DNA from: an uncultured Acetatifactor sp.
GTDB taxonomy: Bacteria > Bacillota > Clostridia > Lachnospirales > Lachnospiraceae
Length of the DNA: 38,818 nt
Assembly: GCA_910585665.1 (NCBI GenBank)
Contig: CAJUFI010000040.1
Span: 1-38,818, forward strand
Direction: 5' to 3'
Within the stretch, counting starts at the first letter, position 1. Every line of letters starts with the position of its first letter. The notes beneath the pieces were generated by a model. It worked only from the letters and a program-made list of their open reading frames with translations. It had not been told where the DNA came from and ran no database searches. Shown one piece after another: positions 7,046 to 15,200 of the stretch. The translations under genes were made by a program, and so were the position numbers.

Positions 7046-7741
7046 ATGAAAAAGAGATTGGTTCTGTTGTGCGTGGGCATGCTGGCGCTGAGCTTCGCTG
7101 CCTGCGGGAATGACGCCGGGCAGGATGAGGGCAGCCAGGGCACCGGGCAGAAGGAGAGCAGCACGGTCCAGGACAGCCGGGAGGACGCCGGAGCGGACAG
7201 CGGCGGGGACGACGCCCAGGAGAGCACCCAGGAGGGCCAGGACAGCGGAACGGCTGAAGGAGGCGATTCCGGCATCAATTACGAGGAAGGCTGGAGCGAA
7301 GAGATGGAGGGCCTGAAGGCCGCGGTGGTTGAGCAGCTGGGCGATGGCTACTGGCCGGATATGCAGCTGCTGCCGGACATGCTGGAGATGTCCTTCGGGA
7401 TCGCTTCCGACATGTATGACGATTATATGGCGGAGATGCCTATGATCAGCGCGAACGTGGATACCCTATTGATTGTCAGGGCAAAAGATGGTAAAGTGGA
7501 TGCAGTCCGTGAGGCTGTGGAGGCTTACAGGGACGTCCAGGTCAATAATTCCATGCAGTACCCCATGAATGTGGGCAAGGTGCAGGCCTCCCGCATAGAG
7601 ACCATCGGCAGCTATGTGATCTTCGTGCAGCTGGGCGGTGACGTCCAGGATGCCCTCGAAGAGGGAGACGAGGCTGTAGTCGCACAGTGCCAGGAGGTCA
7701 ATGACCAGGTGATTGAAACCCTGCGGGGCCGCCTGGAGTAA
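7046..7741 (+). CDS. DUF4358 domain lipoprotein
   Basis: A 231-residue predicted lipoprotein. A lysine-led signal peptide (MKKRLVLLCVGMLALSFAAC) ends at the lipid-modified Cys20, followed by a low-complexity Gly/Asp/Ser/Glu/Gln linker to about residue 75. The rest matches the DUF4358 pattern (LEMSFGIASDMYDDYMAEMP, DTLLIVRAKDGKVDAV, IGSYVIFVQLG). Its biochemical activity is unknown. The start is chosen because AGGAGG lies eight bases upstream; the frame extends further 5' without support. It is followed by MBOAT and DHHW genes, a frequent trio in gut Lachnospiraceae, so a role in surface polymer modification is likely. Confidence 0.88.
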   Translation: MKKRLVLLCVGMLALSFAACGNDAGQDEGSQGTGQKESSTVQDSREDAGADSGGDDAQESTQEGQDSGTAEGGDSGINYEEGWSEEMEGLKAAVVEQLGDGYWPDMQLLPDMLEMSFGIASDMYDDYMAEMPMISANVDTLLIVRAKDGKVDAVREAVEAYRDVQVNNSMQYPMNVGKVQASRIETIGSYVIFVQLGGDVQDALEEGDEAVVAQCQEVNDQVIETLRGRLE

Positions 7742-7761
7742 GCCGTCCGGTGACCGGCTCA

Positions 7762-7796
7762 GCGGGCCCCTGCCGCGGTCAGGGCAGAGGGCCCGC
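7762..7796 (+). other. Intercistronic hairpin before MBOAT gene
   Basis: GCGGGCCC (7762-7769) pairs with GGGCCCGC (7789-7796), and an inner CTGCC/GGGCAG continues the stem. No T tract follows, so it is more likely an RNA processing or stability element between lipoprotein and MBOAT messages than a terminator. Confidence 0.45.
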
Positions 7797-7871
7797 CGCC
7801 GGGAGGCGGAAAGGAAGCGGGCAGGTGGTTGGGGCCTGGCGCTGCGGACTGGACGATAGGAGAGTCTGGAA

Positions 7872-9284
7872 ATGGTTTTCAGCAGTATAGTGTTTCTGTT
7901 CCGGTTTTTGCCATTGTTCTTTATTCTGTATTATCTGGCGCCTGAGAGGGTGAAGAATCTCATCCTCTTTTTGGGGAGCCTTGTTTTCTATGCCTGGGGA
8001 GAGCCGGTCTATGTGCTGCTGATGCTGTTCTCCACGGCGGCGGACTATGTGCACGGAAGGCTGCTGGGGCGCCTGCGGGGGAAGCGGGGGGCCAGGTATG
8101 TGCTGCTGTCTTCGGTGGTCATCAACCTGGGCGTGCTGTGCTTCTTCAAATACGCGGATTTCCTGATGGAGACGGTGAATGCGCTGTTCGGCGCAGACCT
8201 TCCGCATCCGGGGCTGCCGCTGCCCATCGGCATCTCTTTCTACACTTTCCAGACCATGTCATACACCATAGATGTATACCGGGGGCAGGCGAAGGCCCAG
8301 AAGAACCTGCTGGACTTCGGCGTGTACGTGGCCATGTTCCCCCAGCTGATCGCCGGGCCTATCGTAAAGTACCGGGACGTGGAGAAGTCCCTCCACCGCC
8401 GGAGCGTGGACCTGTGCAGCGTCAGCGACGGGCTGAAGCGGTTCTGCCTGGGCCTTGGCAAGAAGGTCCTGCTGGCCAATCAGCTGGGGGCGCTGTGGGT
8501 CCTGGTCTCCGGGATGGATGCCCGCAATGTGAGCATGCTCACCGCCTGGCTTGGGATTTTGGCATACGCGTTCCAGATATATTTTGATTTTTCGGGCTAT
8601 TCGGACATGGCCATCGGGCTGGGGAAGATGTTGGGGTTCCGGTTCCCGGAGAATTTCGACTATCCCTATATCTCGGCCTCGGTGACGGAATTCTGGCGCA
8701 GATGGCATGTCTCCCTGGGAAGCTGGTTCCGGGAATATGTGTACTTTCCCCTGGGGGGCAATCGGAAGGGCCTGCCCAGGCAGCTTCTGAATATCCTGAT
8801 TGTGTGGGTGCTGACCGGCATCTGGCATGGGGCCGGGTGGAATTTCCTCCTCTGGGGGCTTTGGTTTGCCGTGGCGCTGATGCTGGAGAAGCTGTTCCTG
8901 AAAAAGCTTCTGTCATGGCTGCCCAGGGGCATCGGCATCTGCTATACGGCGCTGGTGGTGCTGGTGGGATGGGTGTTGTTCGCCCTGGACACGCCAGCCG
9001 GGATATGGGGCTATCTGAGGGCCATGGCGGGGATGGCGGGAGGCCTGGTGGACAGGCAGGCCATGTATCTGGGCAGGCAGTACGGTCTCCTGTTCCTGAT
9101 GGCGGTGGCGGCGTCTCTGCCCTTTGTCCGCAGCCTGGCGAACAGGGCGCGGGAGTCCCGGACGGGTTTCGGGATAGCGGCGTATCATTTTGGGGAGAAG
9201 TTCATCCCGGCGGCCATTCTGCTGCTGTCCATAGCGGGAATCGTGGATGCCACATACAATCCCTTTTTGTATTTCCGTTTTTGA
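7872..9284 (+). CDS. MBOAT family O-acyltransferase (DltB/AlgI-like)
   Basis: A 470-residue polytopic membrane protein of the MBOAT family, which moves acyl groups across or onto surface polymers. Signature parts are IGISFYTFQTMSYTIDVYRG, PQLIAGPIVKYRD, FDFSGYSDMAIGLGKMLGF, FWRRWHVSLGSWFREYVYFP and TGIWHGAGWNFLLWG; His319 in the last motif is the expected catalytic residue. The length is standard for the AlgI/DltB branch. It starts with ATG after TAGGAGAG. It lies between a DUF4358 lipoprotein and a DHHW protein rather than in a dlt or alginate operon, so the acceptor polymer is unknown. Confidence 0.93.
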   Translation: MVFSSIVFLFRFLPLFFILYYLAPERVKNLILFLGSLVFYAWGEPVYVLLMLFSTAADYVHGRLLGRLRGKRGARYVLLSSVVINLGVLCFFKYADFLMETVNALFGADLPHPGLPLPIGISFYTFQTMSYTIDVYRGQAKAQKNLLDFGVYVAMFPQLIAGPIVKYRDVEKSLHRRSVDLCSVSDGLKRFCLGLGKKVLLANQLGALWVLVSGMDARNVSMLTAWLGILAYAFQIYFDFSGYSDMAIGLGKMLGFRFPENFDYPYISASVTEFWRRWHVSLGSWFREYVYFPLGGNRKGLPRQLLNILIVWVLTGIWHGAGWNFLLWGLWFAVALMLEKLFLKKLLSWLPRGIGICYTALVVLVGWVLFALDTPAGIWGYLRAMAGMAGGLVDRQAMYLGRQYGLLFLMAVAASLPFVRSLANRARESRTGFGIAAYHFGEKFIPAAILLLSIAGIVDATYNPFLYFRF

Positions 9285-9317
9285 GGCAGCAGGCAGGGCA
9301 GAAAGGGGCAGAGGCAG

Positions 9318-10439
9318 ATGGGTGACAAGAGGAGCGCTTTTTTTACGATTGTGGTGATCGGGGCGATCATCGGGGTGTTCGCCGTTGCGGACCTGATTCA
9401 GGAGGACAGGCTTTTTTCCCAGACGGAGAACAGGGTGCTGGCCGCCAGGCCCGGGTTTTCCTGGGAAGGGCTGCTGCGGGGCGATTATGCGGAGGCGTAT
9501 GAGGCCTATCTGACGGATCAGTTCGTCAGCAGGGACAAGTGGATCGCCATCAAGACCAATATGGACATCGCGCTGCAGAAAAAGGAAATCCGGGGAGTCT
9601 ATCTGGGGGCGGACGGATACTTGATAGAGCAGCATCTGCCGGAGGCGTATTCCGCGATCCAGGAGGCCAAGAAAATCGCCTTACTGGAGCGGCTGGTGTG
9701 GGAGTGGGACGCTATGGTGATGCTGGTCCCCACGGCGGACAATATCCTCACGGACAAGCTGCCTGCCTATGCGCCCTACTATGACCAGACCAGGCTGCTG
9801 CGCCAGGTGAAGAGCCAGGTGGGGCCTGAGCATTATGTGGATGTGTATTCCGTATTGCAGGAACATGCCCACGAGGAGATCTATTACCGAACGGACCATC
9901 ATTGGACCACCCTGGGGGCCGCCTACGCTTACCGGGCCTGGGCGGAGGGAAGGTTCGGCGAGGCGATTGATTATAAAAAAGAAGACATGGAGGCGGTGAC
10001 GGAAGATTTCCTGGGAACCCTCCATTCGAAAGTGAACCTGGACATGCCGGGGGAAGCCATTTATTATTTCCCCGACACGGACCGGCGGCCTATGAAAGTG
10101 ACCTATGACCTGAAGGACACCAGGTACAACTGCTACGAGGAATCTTATCTGGAGACCAAGAACAAGTACGGGTTCTTCCTGGACGACAACCATGGCTTCG
10201 TGGAGATCGCCACGGGCTACCGCAACGGGCGGACGCTGTTCGTCATCAAGGATTCCTATGCCAACTGCTTCCTTCCGCTGCTGCTGCCCCATTATGAGAA
10301 GGTCTATGTCATTGACCTGCGGTATTTCAACGGAAGGCTGTTCCGGTTCATGGAGGGCTATGAGCCGGAGGAGGGCATGGATGTGCTGGTATTGTACAAT
10401 TGCATCCATTTCCTGGAGGATTTCGCGTATGTGGAATAG
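9318..10439 (+). CDS. DHHW family protein
   Basis: A 373-residue protein with one N-terminal membrane segment (about residues 10-28, FTIVVIGAIIGVFAVADLI), the rest outside the membrane. It carries the family signature TDHHWTT (Asp193-His194-His195-Trp196), a Tyr-rich region and a late IKDSYANCFLPLLLPHYEKV segment with the Asp-Ser pair typical of SGNH/AlgX-like esterase folds. DHHW proteins are linked to MBOAT genes, and AlgX/AlgJ-type partners accept acyl groups from MBOAT proteins, so it is probably the extracytoplasmic transferase of the system. It begins 33 bp after the MBOAT stop. Confidence 0.88.
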   Translation: MGDKRSAFFTIVVIGAIIGVFAVADLIQEDRLFSQTENRVLAARPGFSWEGLLRGDYAEAYEAYLTDQFVSRDKWIAIKTNMDIALQKKEIRGVYLGADGYLIEQHLPEAYSAIQEAKKIALLERLVWEWDAMVMLVPTADNILTDKLPAYAPYYDQTRLLRQVKSQVGPEHYVDVYSVLQEHAHEEIYYRTDHHWTTLGAAYAYRAWAEGRFGEAIDYKKEDMEAVTEDFLGTLHSKVNLDMPGEAIYYFPDTDRRPMKVTYDLKDTRYNCYEESYLETKNKYGFFLDDNHGFVEIATGYRNGRTLFVIKDSYANCFLPLLLPHYEKVYVIDLRYFNGRLFRFMEGYEPEEGMDVLVLYNCIHFLEDFAYVE

Positions 10440-10490
10440 GGGAGGCGGGGCTTTTGGGAGCCCGCTCGGACATAAGGGAGGAGTTTACGG

Positions 10491-11147
10491 ATGAAAGCGG
10501 TCGTATTCGATATGGACGGTGTGCTGTTCGACACCGAGATAGTGTGCATGAAGGCCTGGATGGCGGTGGCGGAGAGAAGGGGCCTGTCCGGGATGGAGGA
10601 AATATTCAACCAGGTCATCGGCCTGAACGCCAACGACAGCAGGCTGATTGTGCTGAAAGCCTACGGCGAGGATTTCGACTATCCGGGATTCCGCCAGGAG
10701 GCGGCGGAATTTTTCCAGAAAGATATCAGGGAGAACGGCCTGCCTGTCAAGCCTGGGGTGCCGGAGATTCTGGAGTGGCTCAAGGGCTCCGGGTACAAGG
10801 TGGGGCTGGCTTCCTCCACCCGCAGCGAATCCGTGCTGAGTCATTTGAAGCAGGCGGAGATGGAAGACTATTTCTCCGTAGTCGTAACAGGCGACATGAT
10901 AGAGCATTCCAAGCCCAGGCCTGACATCTATCTGCTGGCCTGCAGCAGGCTTGGGGTGGAGCCCGAGCAGGCCTACGCCATCGAGGACTCTCCCAACGGC
11001 GTCCGGTCCGCCCATGCCGCCGGCATGTGGACGATCATGGTGCCGGACATGATAGCTCCCGACGAGGAAATGCGGCGGCTGAGCCGTGTGATTCTGAAGG
11101 ATATGACTGAGGTGATGGCATATCTGCTGCAGAAGAAACCCGACTAA
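10491..11147 (+). CDS. HAD-superfamily hydrolase, beta-phosphoglucomutase-like
   Basis: A 218-residue HAD subfamily IA enzyme. Motif I is FDMDGVLFDTE (Asp7 nucleophile, Asp9 acid/base), motif II lies in GLASSTRSES, the motif III lysine in HSKPRPDIYL, and motif IV is IEDSPNGVRSAHAAGM. The helical cap lies between about residues 16 and 80. It should act on a small phosphorylated substrate such as a sugar phosphate; the exact one cannot be told. A GGGAGG site precedes the ATG. It lies 51 bp after the DHHW gene and may share its transcript. Confidence 0.92.
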   Translation: MKAVVFDMDGVLFDTEIVCMKAWMAVAERRGLSGMEEIFNQVIGLNANDSRLIVLKAYGEDFDYPGFRQEAAEFFQKDIRENGLPVKPGVPEILEWLKGSGYKVGLASSTRSESVLSHLKQAEMEDYFSVVVTGDMIEHSKPRPDIYLLACSRLGVEPEQAYAIEDSPNGVRSAHAAGMWTIMVPDMIAPDEEMRRLSRVILKDMTEVMAYLLQKKPD

Positions 11148-11239
11148 GAAATATCAATAGAATAGATATAGAAAATTCTCTGCCTATGAGTAGGCGTTGG
11201 GCGGGGGAGGCGCGGAACTGGAATAAGGAGAAACGATAG

Positions 11240-12094
11240 ATGGCGGATCTGGGAATCCCCCGCAACACCATTGAGGTGCTGCAGCGGCATCATTTTACTT
11301 TTCAGAAAAAATACGGACAGAATTTCCTGATTGACCCCAATGTGTTGGACAGGGTGGTAAGGGCGGCAGATATCACGGCAGAGGACTGCGTGCTGGAGAT
11401 CGGCCCCGGCATCGGCACCATGACCCAGCGGCTTGCGGAGCGGGCAGGGAAGGTGGCGGCGGTGGAGATAGACAGGAACCTGATTCCTATTCTGGAGGAG
11501 ACGCTTGCGCCCTATCCCAATGTGACGATCATAAACGAGGACATCCTGAAGCTGGACTTGAGACAGTTGGCGGAGGAGATGTGGGAGGGCCGGCCCATGA
11601 AGGTGGTGGCCAATCTGCCCTATTACATCACCACGCCGATCGTCATGGGGCTGCTGGAGGGGGAGGCCCTGCTGCACAGCATCACGGTCATGGTACAGCG
11701 GGAGGTGGCGGACCGTATGCAGGCGGGGCCGGGCACCAAGGACTATGGGGCGCTTTCGCTGGCGGTGCAGTATTACGCCAGGCCGGAGATCGTGGCCAAC
11801 GTGCCGCCAAACTGTTTCCTCCCCAGGCCCAATGTGGGAAGCGCCGTCATACGGCTGACCAGATACGAGGAGCCGCCGGTGCAGGTGGCTGATGAAAAGA
11901 AGCTGTTCGCCCTGATCCGGGCCTCCTTCAACCAGCGCAGAAAGACCCTGGCCAACAGCCTGGGCAACGCGGCGGGGCTGAAGGTCTCCAGGGAGCAGGT
12001 GACGGGGGCTTTGGAGGAGCTGGGGCTGTCCGCGACGATCCGGGGAGAGGCGCTGACGCTGGAGCAGTTCGCGGCCCTTGGCAATCTGCTGTGA
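11240..12094 (+). CDS. rsmA: 16S rRNA (adenine-N6,N6)-dimethyltransferase RsmA
   Basis: A 284-residue KsgA/RsmA methyltransferase. It dimethylates the two adjacent adenines in the 3' terminal helix of 16S rRNA during 30S maturation. Visible motifs are KKYGQNFLID, SAM motif I EIGPGIG (residues 53-59), the acidic end of beta2 in VEIDRNL and the catalytic NLPYYI (125-130). The C-terminal domain has RASFNQRRKTLANSL. The length is usual. A strong AAGGAG lies nine bases upstream of the ATG. A small GCCTA/TAGGC hairpin lies in the 92 bp gap before it. Confidence 0.97.
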   Translation: MADLGIPRNTIEVLQRHHFTFQKKYGQNFLIDPNVLDRVVRAADITAEDCVLEIGPGIGTMTQRLAERAGKVAAVEIDRNLIPILEETLAPYPNVTIINEDILKLDLRQLAEEMWEGRPMKVVANLPYYITTPIVMGLLEGEALLHSITVMVQREVADRMQAGPGTKDYGALSLAVQYYARPEIVANVPPNCFLPRPNVGSAVIRLTRYEEPPVQVADEKKLFALIRASFNQRRKTLANSLGNAAGLKVSREQVTGALEELGLSATIRGEALTLEQFAALGNLL

Positions 12095-12142
12095 CCGGGG
12101 CGGGGTTTCGTTTGATTTGTTTTTATTTTTATGGTTTTATTT

Positions 12143-12172
12143 TTGACAGATGTGCGGTGACTGTGTTACACT
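12143..12172 (+). promoter_or_regulatory. Promoter of the TPR-glgB unit
   Basis: TTGACA (12143-12148), an 18-base spacer and TACACT (12167-12172), preceded by a T-rich stretch. The start of transcription should be near 12179, about 50 bases before the TTG start codon. Confidence 0.65.
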
Positions 12173-12227
12173 AAGGGATAATGGCTGACGGGCTTTTGCT
12201 GGTACTTGAGATAGGGAGCGAACTACT

Positions 12228-15200
12228 TTGGATAAATACGAGTATAAAATAAGATCGGATGAAATAAAGTCCCTGATAGCGAAGGGGGATTATGCACAGG
12301 CTGCTGAAATCGCGGACACAATCGACTGGCGCAGGGTGAAGAGCGTCATGATGCTCTGTACGATCAGCGACTTATATAAAATCAACAGGCGCTATGAAGA
12401 CGCGAAGAATATGCTGCTTTTGGCATATGAGAGAAGGCCGGGGGGCAGAACAATCTGTTATTCGCTCTGTGAGCTCTGCATCAAGACGGAGGATTTGGTG
12501 CAGGCACTGAAGTACTACAAGGAATTCGTCCAGGTGGCTCCCAGGGACACGGGCCGCTATATTCTGCAGTATAAGATTTATGAGGCGCAGGAAGTGAGCA
12601 TTGAGGAGCGCATCGGCGTGCTGGAGGAGCTGAAGCGGCGGGACTACAGGGAGAAGTGGGCCTATGAGCTGGCCTATCTCTATCACAGGATGGGGCTGGC
12701 CACACGCTGCGTGGAGGAATGCGATGAGCTGATTCTGTGGTTCGGGGACGGGAAATATGTGGTGAAGGCCATGGAGCTGAAGATGCTCCATCAGCCGCTG
12801 ACCCCTGCCCAGCAGGATATCTATGACCGTCGTTTTGAAGAGGCTCCGCAGGAGGGCGGACAGGAGGCCGAGGAATTCTATGAGGACGAGTCTGTCTATG
12901 GGCAGCAGCCGGATGCGGATCAGGAAGGCTACGGCTGGGCCCCGGAGGACGGGCAGTACACGGAGGACGGGCAGTACACGGAGGACGGCTCGCCTGATAT
13001 GTACGGGGAATCATATGGGGACATGGAGGGAATGGCGGCCGCGGATATGGACGGGGAATCGTCTGCGGATATGGATGACATAGACATTCATGTCAAGACC
13101 ATGGATGTGGGACAGTACAATACCATGAATCTGCAGGCTGAGCTGGCGGCGGGGCTCCAGGAGGTGCTGGGCGCTGAGGGCATGGCTGATGCCGGGCGGG
13201 AATCCCCGGGGCAGCCGGAGGTGGAGAGTGCCTGGGGGCAGGAAGGATATGAGGATTTCGCATCGGAGGAGATGGAAGAATCCGAGGTGTTCTTCGGGGC
13301 CACCGGTGAGATAGAGGATATGGCGTGGGATGCCGGGACGCCGGGCGAGGAAGCGGCCATGGATCCTGAGACGGTGCCGGGCGGCGGAATGGCGGAAGCT
13401 GGCCCGATTGGGCCGGGGCAGGAAGAGGCGGCGCTGGCCGGATTGGAGCCGGAGAGAGAGGGACGGAATCAGCTGTGGCAGACAGCTTGGCAGCAGCCTG
13501 ACGGGACGGACTTCGCAGAGGGACAGGCGGCTGCGGCGCAGAATGTAGGACAGATGTCGGCTGCGGCAGAGACCGCCGGGCAGAGGAAAGAGCCGCGGCG
13601 GGATGTGATCGATTTTGCAGAGAGGCAAATGGCGGCAGAACGGCAGCAGGCGGTACGACAGGCAGGGGCAGCGGGAGAAGCCGTGCGGCAGCAGGCGGTA
13701 CAGCGGGCAGGCGCAGCGGGAGAAGCCGTGCGGCAGCAGACGGTACAGCAGACAGGCGCAGCGGGAGCAACCGCACAGCTGTCGCCGACATGGCAGCCGG
13801 GTGCAGCGCAGTCAGGTACGGCAGAGCGGCGGGGACGGCAGGCAGGCGCGGCGGGAGCAGCCGCGCAGCAGTCATCGGCATGGCAGCCGGGTGCGGAGGA
13901 AGCGGCCGGACAGCTGCCGGTACAGCAGCCGAGCGCAGTGGAAGAAGCCGTTGGGCAGCCAGCGGCACCGCAGCCGGAAGCGGCGGGGACGGTACATGGA
14001 CAGCAGCCGGATGGCGCAGGCCCGTCTGCCCGGAAAGAGCGGCAGGAGGACTTGCCTGTGGACGAGACCGCCAGGCAGGTCATGGAAGAGATGCGCTCGG
14101 AAAGCGTGGAGGGCGGACAGGTGCCCAGGGAACTGGAGGAAGTGCTCTCCCAGGAGGCCAACGGCCAGATTAGCCTGGTGTTGCCGGAGTCTGCCGCGAT
14201 TGAGAAGCAGATTACCGGCCAGATGAAGATAGACGATATCCTGATGGAATGGGAGCGGATGAAGAAAGAGAACGAGGAGAAGCGCAAGGAAGAGGTGCGC
14301 ATGCACATCCTGCACCAGACCGGCCCCATGTTCACGGAATTCGAGGCTGCCATCAGGGACGGATTGCTGGAACAGCTGGAAAAGGGGGCCGCCGACAAGG
14401 AGGACCGCGCAGAAGCCCGGCAGGCCATGGGGGAAGAAGGGAAGAAACCGGCCCAGAGCATGGCCGGAGAGGAAGCGGCCGGAGCGACTGCGGGGAACCC
14501 CGTTGAAGACAGCCTGGAATACATAGACCGGGATGTTCGGCATGTGACGGAAAACGGCAATTCCGCCCAGATGCCGGAAGAGTCGGGAGCAGGTCTCGGG
14601 GACAGTGCGGAGTACCCGGCTGCCCCCGGCGCAGAGGACGGCCCGGAATACCTGGAGGGCCAGGACTTTTCAGGAAAAGGGATGTATGGAAAAGCCGATT
14701 TGCAGAAAGCGGTCAGCAATGGGGAGCATACCCGTTCCATGGAGGCGCAGGAAGAGATTGGAGCCGGGAAGGAAGTCGGCTATGAAAAGGGTTCCGGCTA
14801 CGAAGCTGGATTCGGCGATGAGGAGAATCCGGGCTTTGGGAATCAGCTGGAGGATACGGGCGGGACAGAAAATGAAGACGATTATGACTTCTGGAAAGAG
14901 GAGGGCTATGAGGACGAGACCGGCGATGGAATAGGGCGCGGTTTTGGAGCTGGAGCCGACTACATTGAAGAATCCGCCGCCAGGAAAGCAGTGGATGAAG
15001 AGGAATTGGGGTATCTGGAAGGACTCGATTCTGAAGAGGCGGCGTACTATGGACAGTCGGAAGAGAGGGTGACAGCAGATTCCGTAGATGAGGAAACCTA
15101 TTACGGCGACCTGGCGGACGAGGAAGAGGCAGCCTATGCTGACACGGCGGACGAGGAAGAGGCAGCCTATGCTGACACGGCGGACGAGGAAGAGGCAGCC

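Noticed and set aside
13600..14000. Separate Gln/Ala-rich gene
   Set aside because: The frame is continuous with the TPR head and AAA-like tail; no stop or start interrupts it.
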